In this document: positions 34,860 through 43,817 of the stretch, piece after piece
Layout: each line of letters starts with the position of its first letter
Numbering within the stretch: the stretch's first letter is position 1
Assembly: GCF_007474605.1 (NCBI RefSeq)
Contig: NZ_VHKL01000005.1
Location: forward strand, 62,001-126,000
From: Rhodoligotrophos appendicifer
GTDB lineage: Bacteria; Pseudomonadota; Alphaproteobacteria; Rhizobiales; Im1
Length of the DNA stretch: 64,000 bases
Direction of reading: 5' to 3'
Translations under genes and position numbers: made by a program
The notes under the pieces: model-generated
What the model was told of the DNA's origin: nothing
The model's database searches: none
The model's input: the letters and a program-made list of their open reading frames with translations, nothing else

Positions 34860-36335
34860 CTATCGCGTGATGGCCATCAGCAGCCGCTGACCCTCTGTCG
34901 GGATTGCCAGCGGCCGCCGCTCCAGCGGCGTCTCGTCGAGGATCCGCGTCAGAGGGAAATCGACGCTGAGGCAGGTGCCTTCCCCCTGCGTGCTCCTCAC
35001 TTCGACCGTGGCGCCATGCAGCTTGGCGAGGCCGCGCACGATGGACAATCCCAGCCCCACGCCCTCCTTCTGCCGGCTCACGCTGGCATCCCCCCGCCCG
35101 AAGGCGCTGAAGATATGGGGCAGCTCGCTGGCCGCGATCCCGGGTCCCTCGTCGAGGACGGCAAGCCTGAGGCCGCCGCTTTGGTTCAGGCCGACCCGCA
35201 GGATGACCTTTGAACCCTGGGGCGAGAACTTGATCGCGTTCCCGACGAGATTGATCCAGATCTGACGGATGGCGCGTTCATCGCCGATGAGCTTGGGCAG
35301 CTCCGCCTCGAACTGCTCCTGCAGCGTGATCTGGCGCTCGGCGGCCTTCATCGACAGGAGATGGCAGACCTCGCGGCCGATTTCGGCCACCGAGACGGCA
35401 TCCTCATTCAGCTCGTAGCGGCCGGATTCGATGCGCGAGAGGTCCAGGATCTCGTTGATCAGCGACAGGAGGTGCTGACCTGAATGGTGGATGTCGCCAG
35501 CATAGGCCTTGTAGACGATGTTGCCCACGGGCCCGAGCATTTCCGTTTTCACCATTTCGGAGAAGCCCAGGATGGCGTTGAGGGGTGTGCGCAATTCATG
35601 GCTCATCGTTGCCAGGAAGCGCGACTTGGCTCGGTTGGCCGCTTCGGCTTTGCGTCTCGCGGCATCGGCTTCGGCTGTCTCGCGGGCCAGAGCATCGATC
35701 AACGCGTCCTTCTGGGCCCGGAAGATCAGCATGTCGTGCGCCGTCTGGTGCAGGCTGCGGGCGAGATGGAGGAAATAGAGCTCCGCGAGCGTCACAAGGA
35801 TTGCAATCCCGACATAGAAAGGATCACCTTGTTCCACACAGCGTAGAATGATTGCGATCGTGGTCGGCAGCGTACCGGCCACCACGATCGGCAGGCAGTG
35901 GCTGGCGATGATCAGTCGAACGGTGATGGCCACCAGCAGCACCGTGATGATGGCGAGATTGAGCGCGGCGTTGACCGGGCTCCAGAACCAGAGGAGGGCG
36001 GAGGCCCAGGCGAGCGAATAGAGCACTTCGCTGCCGACCAGGCGGGTGAGCCAGGTGGCAAGCTGGTCTTCGTCACCCAGGCGCGCTCTCTCGAAGCGAC
36101 GGCAGGTGACCAGCTGCAATCCCTGGCAGATCAGGATCAGGGCCAGCCAGGGCAATCCTGCGCTCCACGCGCCCCAGGTCGCCACGAAACAGACGAAGAG
36201 CACCGCCAGCAGCGGCATGGCAAGAGCCACGCGCAGCTGATTGGCGACGAAAAGCTTAAGCAGTCCGAGGGTCGGCCGGCTGAGGGACCATTGGGAGCCT
36301 CGGCCGTCGAACAAGTTGTTGCTGAGTGCGATCAT
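34860..36335 (-). CDS. Membrane sensor histidine kinase
   Basis: A 491-residue kinase with an N-terminal membrane domain of about six helices (25-195) without a large periplasmic loop, so it probably senses the membrane or a membrane-bound signal. A short coiled coil (about 200-235, Ala/Glu/Arg-rich) leads to HisKA with phosphoacceptor near H244 in ATMSHELRTPLNAILG, then the ATPase with NLVGNAIKFSPQG, DEGPGIA and GVGLGLSIVRGL. No response regulator is adjacent. Its kinase core resembles that of the PAS kinase at 9842-12223. Confidence 0.88.
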   Translation of the reverse strand: MIALSNNLFDGRGSQWSLSRPTLGLLKLFVANQLRVALAMPLLAVLFVCFVATWGAWSAGLPWLALILICQGLQLVTCRRFERARLGDEDQLATWLTRLVGSEVLYSLAWASALLWFWSPVNAALNLAIITVLLVAITVRLIIASHCLPIVVAGTLPTTIAIILRCVEQGDPFYVGIAILVTLAELYFLHLARSLHQTAHDMLIFRAQKDALIDALARETAEADAARRKAEAANRAKSRFLATMSHELRTPLNAILGFSEMVKTEMLGPVGNIVYKAYAGDIHHSGQHLLSLINEILDLSRIESGRYELNEDAVSVAEIGREVCHLLSMKAAERQITLQEQFEAELPKLIGDERAIRQIWINLVGNAIKFSPQGSKVILRVGLNQSGGLRLAVLDEGPGIAASELPHIFSAFGRGDASVSRQKEGVGLGLSIVRGLAKLHGATVEVRSTQGEGTCLSVDFPLTRILDETPLERRPLAIPTEGQRLLMAITR

Positions 36336-36522
36336 GAGCGGTGGAGGAGAACCATCTTGCGAGTTGTTCGATCGTCTTGCCGAAAGGCGCAGACGTCGTT
36401 GTCAAACTCATGCTAGAGGGCCAGAGCTTAAGAAGCGCTTCCTTGGGCTGGTTAACTGATCGAGAGAAGATTTCGTCGTATTTTCCAGTGTTTTTAGCAA
36501 AGGGCAGAAGAGGACGGCCGGC

Positions 36523-37134
36523 ATGAAGATCTACGAGGAAGGACGCGCGCCGAATCCCAGGAGGGTCCGCATTTTCCTGGCCGAGAAGGGCATCGAGATC
36601 GCCCGCGTGCAGGTCGACATCAATGCCAAGGAGCATCTGACAGACGAGCTTCGCCGACTCAATCCCATGACCCGGCTGCCCTTTCTCGTCCTCGACGACG
36701 GCCAGGTGATTGCCGAGACGATGGCCATCTGCCGGTATTTCGAGGAGCTCAATCCGGAGCCTGTGTTGTTGGGTTCGACACCGCTCGAGAAGGCCATGAT
36801 CGAAATGTGGCAGCGGCGGGTGGAGCAGGGACTGATGTTTCCGGTCTCGCAAGTGTTTCGTCATCTCCATCCCAAGATGGCGCCACTCGAGCAGCCTCAG
36901 GTGGCGGAATGGGGCGAGGCCAATCGCCCGCGCGCCGCATGGATGCTGGAGTTCCTGAATGCCGAGTTGGCCAGCCGGCCCTATGTTGCGGGCGAGAAAT
37001 TCTCCGTCGCCGATATCACGACGCTCGTGGCGGTCGATTTCATGAAGCTCGCGCGATTGTCCCTGACACCGGAGCATCCGCACCTGCAGGAGTGGCATGC
37101 CCGCGTCTCTGCCCGTCCCAGCGCCACCGCCTGA
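36523..37134 (+). CDS. Glutathione S-transferase
   Basis: A 203-residue two-domain cytosolic GST. The thioredoxin-like domain (1-78) starts MKIYEEGRAPNPRRVRIFL, with LPFLVLDDGQVIAETMAICRY containing the cis-Pro and the glutathione-binding Glu-Thr pair (shown as QVIAETMAI). The helical C-terminal domain ends with a GEKFSVADITTLVAVDF capping motif. It is followed 18 bases later by a metallo-hydrolase gene in the same direction, so glutathione conjugation followed by hydrolysis of the product is an attractive but unproven link. Confidence 0.9.
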   Translation: MKIYEEGRAPNPRRVRIFLAEKGIEIARVQVDINAKEHLTDELRRLNPMTRLPFLVLDDGQVIAETMAICRYFEELNPEPVLLGSTPLEKAMIEMWQRRVEQGLMFPVSQVFRHLHPKMAPLEQPQVAEWGEANRPRAAWMLEFLNAELASRPYVAGEKFSVADITTLVAVDFMKLARLSLTPEHPHLQEWHARVSARPSATA

Positions 37135-37152
37135 TCCGAAGGATCTCTTTCC

Positions 37153-37887
37153 ATGCAGGTCACCTTCGTCGGTAGCGGTGATGCCTTTGGCAGCGGCGGC
37201 CGCTTCAACACATGCTTTCACGTCACCTCGTCTGCAGCCACGATCCTGGTCGACTGCGGAGCCTCATCCCTCATCGCCATGAACAGGCTGGGGATCGATC
37301 GGAACAGCATCGGGGCCATTATCCTGAGCCATTTGCATGGCGATCATTTTGGGGGACTGCCCTTCTTCCTGCTTGAGTGCCAGTTCGTCAGCCGCCGCAA
37401 GGAGCCGCTGATCATTGCCGGCCCGCCCGGGCTGGAGCCACGGGTGCGGCAAATATGCGAGGCGATGTTTCCGGGCTCCTCCGACAATCGCCGGAGCTTC
37501 GAGGTTCATTTCATCGAGATCATGCCGCGTCGGCCGGTGGACATTTGCGGCTTCGGTGTCGAAAGCCTGGAAGTCATTCACCCCTCAGGGGCCCCCTCCA
37601 CCGGGCTTCGCCTGGCTGCGGACGGTAAGCTCCTGGCCTATTCCGGCGACACCGAATGGACGGATTCGATCATTGATATCGCCCGGGACGCCGATCTCTT
37701 CATCTGCGAATGCTATACCAAGGACACGATCGTCCCGTACCATCTGAACCACCGCCTGCTGATGGAGAAGCGGCCCTTGATCACGGCACGGCGAATGATC
37801 CTGACCCATATGTCGAGCGAGATGCTGCTGGCGAGAGACGACATCGAAACCGAAACTGCCGAGGACGGACTTGTTCTCACAGTCTAG
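37153..37887 (+). CDS. Metallo-beta-lactamase-fold hydrolase (RNase Z/ElaC-like)
   Basis: A 244-residue MBL-fold protein. The metal site is SHLHGDHFGG (about 59-68), with further ligands in AYSGDTEW and the C-terminal LTHMSSEML. The N-terminus MQVTFVGSGDAFGSGGRFNT resembles the phosphodiesterase/RNase Z branch, but it is shorter than RNase Z and lacks an obvious exosite arm, so a small phosphodiesterase or thioesterase is equally likely. It overlaps the downstream lipoprotein hydrolase gene by 17 bases, indicating co-translation. Confidence 0.85.
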   Translation: MQVTFVGSGDAFGSGGRFNTCFHVTSSAATILVDCGASSLIAMNRLGIDRNSIGAIILSHLHGDHFGGLPFFLLECQFVSRRKEPLIIAGPPGLEPRVRQICEAMFPGSSDNRRSFEVHFIEIMPRRPVDICGFGVESLEVIHPSGAPSTGLRLAADGKLLAYSGDTEWTDSIIDIARDADLFICECYTKDTIVPYHLNHRLLMEKRPLITARRMILTHMSSEMLLARDDIETETAEDGLVLTV

Positions 37888-38869
37888 GCACAGTGTTCGA
37901 TGGGTGCTGGCCGCGTTGGTGCTGATTGCCGCGGCGGCGCTGAGCGCCTGCGCGCCACAGCTGCAGCAGCGATCTCCCCGGGCCGTTCTGCCGCATCTGG
38001 AGAAGAATGCGGCAGTGATGAGCGATGGAACCACGCTGCCGCTGATCACGTGGCGCGCAAAGCAGCCGCGGGCGATCATCCTCGCTGTGCATGGCTTCAA
38101 TGCCTATAGCGGGGATTTCAAGCTTCCAGCTCCGTGGTTCGCCGAGCACGGAATCACCGTCTACGCCTATGATCAGCGTGGCTTCGGCGGGACGGCCCAG
38201 CGCGGATTGTGGCCCGGCAGCGACCTCATGGTCTCGGACCTGAAGACCGTCGTCTCGCTCATCCGCGCTGCACATCCGCGCCAGCCGCTCTACGTTCTGG
38301 GCTCTTCCATGGGGGGCGCTGTGACCATGGTGGCCCTGGCGCAAGGGCTCGCCGTCGACGGCGCAATCCTCGTCGCACCGGCGATCTGGGGCTGGCAGGC
38401 GATGAACCCGCTCTACAAGGCTGCCTTGTGGACATCGGCACACACCGTTCCCTCGATGACCGCCACGGGCAGCGGGCTCGAGATCTGGCCGACGGACAAT
38501 GTCGATGTGCTCCGGGCCATGTCGAAGGACGATCTCTACATTCGCGACACCCGCATCGATTCGATCTATGGCCTGGTGACGGTGATGGACGAGGCCTATT
38601 CGGCAGCGCCACGGATCGCGACCCCCGTTCTCTACCTCTATGGAAAGAACGACCAGCTGGTGCCCGCCGCGCCGACGGCCCGCGTCATGGCCTCGGTCGG
38701 CGGCCCTCACCGGATCGCCTATTACGAGAAGGGCTGGCACATGTTGCTGCACGATAAGCAGCGGGTCGCCGTCTATCGCGACATCCTCGCCTGGATCAAG
38801 AATGCACGCGGCACTCTGCCCTCGGGCGCCGAGCTTTCACCGGCTCAGATTTCCAATCGCGTCAGATAG
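37871..38869 (+). CDS. Lipoprotein alpha/beta hydrolase (monoacylglycerol lipase-like)
   Basis: A 332-residue serine hydrolase. The N-terminus has a lipoprotein signal (hydrophobic 11-24, lipobox LSAC with lipidated Cys near 27), so the enzyme should be anchored in a membrane facing the periplasm. The nucleophile is Ser near 146 in LGSSMGGA, the acid is Asp in YGKNDQLVP, and the base is His in KGWHMLL; the AYDQRGFGGTAQ stretch is typical of lysophospholipases. I chose TTG at 37871 because GAGGA lies 5 bases upstream and the lipobox needs this N-terminus. It overlaps the preceding MBL gene. An inverted repeat at 38882-38906 follows. Confidence 0.88.
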   Translation: MFSQSRHSVRWVLAALVLIAAAALSACAPQLQQRSPRAVLPHLEKNAAVMSDGTTLPLITWRAKQPRAIILAVHGFNAYSGDFKLPAPWFAEHGITVYAYDQRGFGGTAQRGLWPGSDLMVSDLKTVVSLIRAAHPRQPLYVLGSSMGGAVTMVALAQGLAVDGAILVAPAIWGWQAMNPLYKAALWTSAHTVPSMTATGSGLEIWPTDNVDVLRAMSKDDLYIRDTRIDSIYGLVTVMDEAYSAAPRIATPVLYLYGKNDQLVPAAPTARVMASVGGPHRIAYYEKGWHMLLHDKQRVAVYRDILAWIKNARGTLPSGAELSPAQISNRVR

Positions 38870-38881
38870 CTTGCTCAAATA

Positions 38882-38906
38882 ATTCCTGACTGTTAAAGTC
38901 GGGAAT
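38882..38906 (+). promoter_or_regulatory. Inverted repeat upstream of the IclR gene
   Basis: ATTCCTGACT (38882-38891) pairs with AGTCGGGAAT (38897-38906) around GTTAA, 10 bp with one wobble. It is 12 bases after the lipoprotein hydrolase stop and about 55 bases before the IclR start. It may terminate the former or serve as an IclR-family operator; there is no T-run, which favours the operator reading slightly. Confidence 0.45.
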
Positions 38907-38960
38907 AGAGGGGCGGCAGAACGATGTTTGGCGTCCCGAGCTTGAGGAAGGCGGCTGCCC

Positions 38961-39809
38961 ATGAACATGATTGCGAGAGTGTCGACCGAAGAGGAGCGCA
39001 GGCGGCTCGAGGTTCTGGTGCCGAGCAAGGAAGTCTTGCGCGCATCGGGACAGGTTCAGTCCCTGAGCCGGGCTTTGAAGCTGCTGAATTCTCTGTCCCA
39101 TCATGCGCAAGGATCGACCTTGAGCGAGGTGGCCCACGAGGTGGGATTGCCGACCTCGACGGCGCATCGCCTGCTGACTACGCTGCAGAACGAACGCTAC
39201 GTTCGGTTTGATCCCGAGCGGTCCACGTGGTTGATCGGGGTCCAGTCCTTCCGCGTCGGATCGGCCTTCATACGGTCCCGGGATCTGATCCCCACGGCGC
39301 GTCCCTTCATGCGTCGGCTCATGGAGCAGTCCGGCGAGACCGTCAATCTGGCGATCCTCGATCGTGGCGAGGTCGTCTATCTCGCCCAGGTGGAATGCCA
39401 GAAGATGATGCGGGCCATTGCCGGTCCCGGGGGGCGCACGCTTCCGCATACCTCCTCCGTCGGCAAGGCGCTGATGGCCAGCATGCCGGAGGCTGATGCT
39501 TTGCGGATTCTGGGTGGTCAGGATCTGCGGCGGGAAACCGGCAACTCGCTGTGTTCCCTTGAACAGCTGCGGCGGGAACTCGCTTCCGTGCGCGCGCGCG
39601 GCTTTGCCATTGATGATGAGGAAACCGCCATCGGCCTGCGCTGCCTAGGGTCCGTCATCCATGATGAGAATGGCAACGCCTTGGCAGCCTTGTCGGTGTC
39701 GGGCCCGACCGCGCGCCTCGCCGATGGTCGCATGATGTCGCTCGGGCTTGCGGTCAAGGCCATTGCAGCCGAGATTACGTGCGAGGTCGGCGGCCGCACC
39801 GTTCAGTAA
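38961..39809 (+). CDS. IclR-family transcriptional regulator
   Basis: A 282-residue regulator. The winged-helix domain (about 30-95) includes SLSRALKLLNSLSHH and LPTSTAHRLLTTLQNERYV, and the effector-binding GAF-like domain (about 105-275) has TVNLAILDRGEVVYLAQVE, PHTSSVGKALMA and ARGFAIDDEETAIGLRC. Such regulators sense small organic acids and often control adjacent catabolic genes. The start is ATG at 38961. None of the immediate neighbours is an obvious catabolic target, so it may regulate the hydrolase upstream, itself or distant genes. Confidence 0.92.
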   Translation: MNMIARVSTEEERRRLEVLVPSKEVLRASGQVQSLSRALKLLNSLSHHAQGSTLSEVAHEVGLPTSTAHRLLTTLQNERYVRFDPERSTWLIGVQSFRVGSAFIRSRDLIPTARPFMRRLMEQSGETVNLAILDRGEVVYLAQVECQKMMRAIAGPGGRTLPHTSSVGKALMASMPEADALRILGGQDLRRETGNSLCSLEQLRRELASVRARGFAIDDEETAIGLRCLGSVIHDENGNALAALSVSGPTARLADGRMMSLGLAVKAIAAEITCEVGGRTVQ

Positions 39810-39841
39810 CCAGCGCCGACCCGTGTTGAGAAACGGGTTCG

Positions 39842-41035
39842 ATGACTGACGTTACCAAGGAAGATGTGCTCTCGCAGCTGGCAAAGGTCCGCGGTCCGGA
39901 TCTCGAAGGCAATATCGTGGCCATGGGCCTCGTCTCGGAGATCATGATCCGAGAGGGGACCGTGACCTTCGCGGTGATGATCGATCCGGCGCGCGCCGAG
40001 GAGCTCGAAGGGCTGCGTCAGGCGGCCGAACGCGCCGTCGGCCAGCTGGATGGCGTCAAACGCGTGATCGTGGCGCTGACCGCCGACACGGTGGCCGCCG
40101 GGCCCCGGGCCCCCACCGCCGCGACTGCCTCCGCCCAGAGCGGCACCAGGGCGAGGACCATTTCACCACCGGGGCAAGCCTCGCCTCCCGCGGCACCGCG
40201 CCCGGCGCCCGCCTTGCGACAGGGCGGACCGGTTCCTGGCATCAGGCACATCATCGCGGTGGCCTCGGGCAAGGGCGGTGTCGGCAAATCCACGACGGCG
40301 GTGAACCTTGCCCTGGCGCTCCAGGCCCAGGGGCTGAAGGTCGGCGTCTTGGACGCCGATGTCTACGGCCCTTCCATGCCCAGGCTGCTGGGGCTCAAGG
40401 GCAAGCCGCAGACGGCCGGCGGCCGCAATCTGATTCCGCTGGAGGCCTATGGCTTGAAGGTCATGTCCATGGGGTTCCTGGTGGATGAGGAGACCGCCAT
40501 GATCTGGCGCGGGCCCATGGTCATGTCGGCACTGACGCAGCTTCTGCGCGAGGTCGTCTGGGGTGAGCTCGACGTCCTCGTGGTGGACATGCCACCCGGC
40601 ACCGGCGATGCCCAGCTGACCATGGCCCAGCAGGTGCCCTTGTCCGGTGCCGTGATCGTCTCCACGCCCCAGGATCTGGCGCTGATCGATGCCCGCAAGG
40701 GTCTGTCCATGTTCCGCAAGGTGGACGTGCCGGTGCTCGGCATCATCGAGAACATGAGCTATTTCATCTGTCCCTCCTGCGGCGAACGCTCGGAAATCTT
40801 CGGCCATGGCGGGGCGCGTCATGAGGCGGAGAGGCTGGACCTGCCCTTTCTCGGTGAGGTGCCCCTCGACATCGCCATGCGTGAGCGCTCGGATGCGGGC
40901 ACCCCGATCTTGGCCACGGATCCCGGCAGCATTCACACGCGCATCTTCCTGGAGATGGCCGACAAGGTCTGGCGGCAGATCGCCGGCTCTGGCGCCAGCG
41001 CCCAGCGGCCGCCGCCGCGCATCGTTCTGGAGTGA
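39842..41035 (+). CDS. mrp: Iron-sulfur cluster carrier ATPase, Mrp/NBP35 family
   Basis: A 397-residue P-loop protein that binds and transfers Fe-S clusters. An N-terminal MIP18/DUF59 domain (1-82) is followed by a Pro/Ala-rich linker (about 85-133) and a deviant Walker A ASGKGGVGKSTTAV (about 141-154). DADVYGPSMPRLLG follows, along with the cluster-binding CxxC pair C310/C313 in FICPSCGERSEIFG. The linker is unusually long. It stands between the IclR gene and the convergent stress protein gene; a short hairpin follows. Confidence 0.95.
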   Translation: MTDVTKEDVLSQLAKVRGPDLEGNIVAMGLVSEIMIREGTVTFAVMIDPARAEELEGLRQAAERAVGQLDGVKRVIVALTADTVAAGPRAPTAATASAQSGTRARTISPPGQASPPAAPRPAPALRQGGPVPGIRHIIAVASGKGGVGKSTTAVNLALALQAQGLKVGVLDADVYGPSMPRLLGLKGKPQTAGGRNLIPLEAYGLKVMSMGFLVDEETAMIWRGPMVMSALTQLLREVVWGELDVLVVDMPPGTGDAQLTMAQQVPLSGAVIVSTPQDLALIDARKGLSMFRKVDVPVLGIIENMSYFICPSCGERSEIFGHGGARHEAERLDLPFLGEVPLDIAMRERSDAGTPILATDPGSIHTRIFLEMADKVWRQIAGSGASAQRPPPRIVLE

Positions 41036-41054
41036 CGCCTGAGGTCTTGGTCCT

Positions 41055-41075
41055 CGGGCCGGAATACAGGGCCCG
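41055..41075. terminator. Small hairpin between convergent genes
   Basis: CGGGCC (41055-41060) and GGCCCG (41070-41075) pair around a 9-base loop, and outer CCT/AGG bases can extend the stem with one bulge. It lies between the mrp stop (41035) and the stress protein stop (41088), but no T-run follows, so its termination role is tentative. Confidence 0.35.
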
Positions 41076-41087
41076 CAGGGAGGATGA

Positions 41088-42161
41088 TCACCGCACGTCG
41101 AGCACGGACGTCTTGGCGCCACGGACGACTTCATAGGCGGTGGAGCCTTTGAAGATGCGCTGCCAGCGTGTGCGGCCTTCGTCGGAGACGACGATGATCT
41201 GGTGGCCTGCGCCGTGACGCATGATCTGCTCGCCGGGTTCGCCCACGGCGATCTTGGTGCGGGCGACCTTGATCTGCATGCCCTTGAGGATGGCGCGGGC
41301 ATTGTCCACCGCCTCCCGGGCCGCCGCTCGGCTCTTCAGTGACGGCGCGACGGCGAAGATGGTGATCGGCGCTCCGCTCGAATGAGCCAGCACCGCGGCG
41401 CGCTTCACCGCCTCCGTGGACCGGGCCGTCCCGTCGGTGCAGATGAAGAAGCCGGATTTCGATTGGCCTGCTTTGCGCGTCACGAGGACGGAGCAGGGGG
41501 CGAGCATGGCGACCTTCTGGACCACGCCCGTGGTGAAGAAGAAGGAGGAGAACTCGTTGCGCCACCGCGACGGCTCTCCGAGGATCATGAGATTATAGGG
41601 TCCGAGTTCATATTGGTCGAGAATGCCGCTGGCGGCATCCGGCGCCGTCTTCAGCTTCAGCACGATGCTCTTGCCGGTCGTCTCGTTGCGATATTCGACT
41701 TTGTTGTCGCCGAGCGGATCTCCCCAGACATCGGTATGCGCGATGGTGAACTTCCAGTCCTCGTAAGCGATGCCTTCCGCCTTGAGGATCTCGAGCCCCT
41801 GCCGCAGATCGCGGATGCCGGGCTGCTCGATGCCCCATTCGAGCATGTTCTGGCGGGCCACGCGGACCTGGAGTCCCCCTGAGGCCAGTCCATGCTCAAG
41901 GGGCCGCACATAGAGCAGGATGATGTCGCATTCATCCGGCTTTCCCAGCCGCGCCGCCAGCCGGACGGTCTCGAGCGATTCGTCCGATCCGTCGATGCAG
42001 GCGAGGATGCGAAAGCGCTGGCGCCGTTGCCGGCGCACTTCATCGATTTCGCGCTGGACGGCTTTCTCGTGATGACTTGGCGGGCGCCTTGCCTTTGACC
42101 GCCGATCGGCCGCGGGATCCTTGCGGAAGAGCCTCTGTCTGACGCGCGCGAGGAAGCTCAT
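41088..42161 (-). CDS. Tandem universal stress protein
   Basis: A 357-residue cytoplasmic protein with a basic N-terminal stretch (RQRLFRKD, SKARRPPSHHEK and RRQRRQR) followed by two UspA-like domains. The first (about 50-210) has FRILACIDGSDESLETVRLA, and the second (about 215-357) has GFFICTDGTARSTEAVKRA; the latter ends with GHQIIVVSDEG, close to an ATP-binding G-x2-G-x9-G(S/T) loop. The start ATG at 42161 overlaps the upstream transporter stop (ATGA), so it is coupled to an SLC13 carrier and may regulate it. Confidence 0.85.
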   Translation of the reverse strand: MSFLARVRQRLFRKDPAADRRSKARRPPSHHEKAVQREIDEVRRQRRQRFRILACIDGSDESLETVRLAARLGKPDECDIILLYVRPLEHGLASGGLQVRVARQNMLEWGIEQPGIRDLRQGLEILKAEGIAYEDWKFTIAHTDVWGDPLGDNKVEYRNETTGKSIVLKLKTAPDAASGILDQYELGPYNLMILGEPSRWRNEFSSFFFTTGVVQKVAMLAPCSVLVTRKAGQSKSGFFICTDGTARSTEAVKRAAVLAHSSGAPITIFAVAPSLKSRAAAREAVDNARAILKGMQIKVARTKIAVGEPGEQIMRHGAGHQIIVVSDEGRTRWQRIFKGSTAYEVVRGAKTSVLDVR

Positions 42162-43705
42162 CGCAGGCGGTCGAGATAAGGCCAGAGGAAATAGGCCTGC
42201 AGCAGCAGCAAAATCATCGATACGAGCGCCATCCGCCAGCCCACTTTCAGGAAATCCGAGATCCTGAGATATCCCGAGGAGAAGACTATGGTGGAGGCGG
42301 GGGAACTCGCAACAGCCAGATAGGCGAAGGCTGAAGCAAAGGCGGTGATGAAGCCGACATGGAGCGGATCGGCACCGGCGGTGCTGCCGAGTTTCAGCAC
42401 GATGGGGCCAAGCACCGCAACCGCCGCCCCCGGAGCCATGGTGTTGGCCACACCCGCTGTGAGGAACGCGACGCCGACCAGGAGGCCCATGCCGCTTCCC
42501 ATCCCGACGGGCTCGAACATGCCGAGCACGCTGGCCGCGAGCCATGCCGCAGCGCCTGTCGCCTGCATTTCGACGCCCAGGGATATGGCCGCCGCATAGA
42601 GCAGGACGACCCCCCAATTGACGCCGGAATTGATGTCTTCCCACTTCACCAGGCCCGTCACCAGGAAGGCGCAGGTGCCCAGCAGCGCGACCGTTCCCAT
42701 CCCCACCAGTTGTGAGGTGAAGATCCAGCCGATCATGATCATCACAAACAGCAGGATGGAGAGCCATGCCGCCGGGGTCATCGGTCCATCGAGCTCGATC
42801 TGCAGTCGCAGCTTGGCGATGGCGCGGGCGAGGTCGGTACGCTCGGGCCGGAAGGTGAAGTAGAGGATGGGGGTGACGAACACCAATTGGGCGAGGAACA
42901 GCGGATAGCCGTAGAGCATCCAGGTCATGTAATCGACGAGATAGCGATAGGTCGCCGGATCAGCCGGATTGTAGAAGAACTGCTGCCAGTACCCGATCAT
43001 GATCGCATTGCGGGCGCCTCCCGACGGCGTGCCGATGCCGGCCGTGGTGCAGCCGAACACGATCGAGAACAGGATGAAAGCCGAGAGGCGGCGGATGCGC
43101 TGCGGGTTCTGCGAGGTGAGCGAAATCAGCGTCAGCCCCACCGGCAGCATCATGGCCGCGACAGTATGCTCGCCGATGAAGGAGGCGAGCAGGCCGCAGA
43201 CGGCCGAGATCCCGAAGCAGACATTGACCGTGCGCGTCCCCGTCATGCGCACGATCGCCCAGGCGATGCGCTTGTCGAGCTTCTGCTTCACCACGGCGAC
43301 CGCCAGCATCAGCGAGCCCATGATGAAAAGGACGGAATCCGTCATCAGGTTTTTGGCGACGATGTCGGAATCCACGCCCACCAGCAGCACCTGGCCGACG
43401 ATGATCATGAGGGCGACCGTGGGCAGCGGCACCGGCTGCGTCATGAACAGCAGCGTCGCCGAGGCCGACATGGTGAGCATGATCCAGCCGTCCTGGCTCA
43501 GGCCCCGAGGCGGATCGAAGGAGAGCATGAGGGCGCCCATGGCCATGGCCACGAAGAACCAGCGCTTCTCCCAGAAATAATACAGGTTGATCTGCGAGCG
43601 CAGGACCAGGAGGTGCTGGTACCCTTGGCGGACAAGCCAGGACGACCATCCCGCGGATGGTTCGTGCGCTTGCAGGCTGTCCCGCGCTAGGGTCAGAGTT
43701 CTCAC
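42158..43705 (-). CDS. SLC13/DASS-family anion transporter
   Basis: A 515-residue membrane transporter with 11-13 hydrophobic helices, for import of di/tricarboxylates or sulfate using sodium. It has the pair of re-entrant SNT-like regions, seen here as GCTTAGIGTPSGGARNAIMIGYW and GVANTMAPGAAVAVLGP (key residues GTPSGGARN and ANTMAPGA), plus ASSPASTIVF near the C-terminus. The Asn-Thr pair in the second motif fits the family. It is translationally coupled to the stress protein gene and divergent from an M20 peptidase/PrpF/ATP-grasp operon, which suggests uptake of a carboxylate used by that operon. Confidence 0.85.
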   Translation of the reverse strand: MRTLTLARDSLQAHEPSAGWSSWLVRQGYQHLLVLRSQINLYYFWEKRWFFVAMAMGALMLSFDPPRGLSQDGWIMLTMSASATLLFMTQPVPLPTVALMIIVGQVLLVGVDSDIVAKNLMTDSVLFIMGSLMLAVAVVKQKLDKRIAWAIVRMTGTRTVNVCFGISAVCGLLASFIGEHTVAAMMLPVGLTLISLTSQNPQRIRRLSAFILFSIVFGCTTAGIGTPSGGARNAIMIGYWQQFFYNPADPATYRYLVDYMTWMLYGYPLFLAQLVFVTPILYFTFRPERTDLARAIAKLRLQIELDGPMTPAAWLSILLFVMIMIGWIFTSQLVGMGTVALLGTCAFLVTGLVKWEDINSGVNWGVVLLYAAAISLGVEMQATGAAAWLAASVLGMFEPVGMGSGMGLLVGVAFLTAGVANTMAPGAAVAVLGPIVLKLGSTAGADPLHVGFITAFASAFAYLAVASSPASTIVFSSGYLRISDFLKVGWRMALVSMILLLLQAYFLWPYLDRLR

Positions 43706-43817
43706 CGGCTTCCCTCTTGCTCACCTGGAGCACAGCTGACACTATCGCCGACCTGCAAACACATGATTACCGCGTGCGTCTCTCCTTGGCGTGATCGCGA
43801 CCGCCCCTAGAGGAAAA

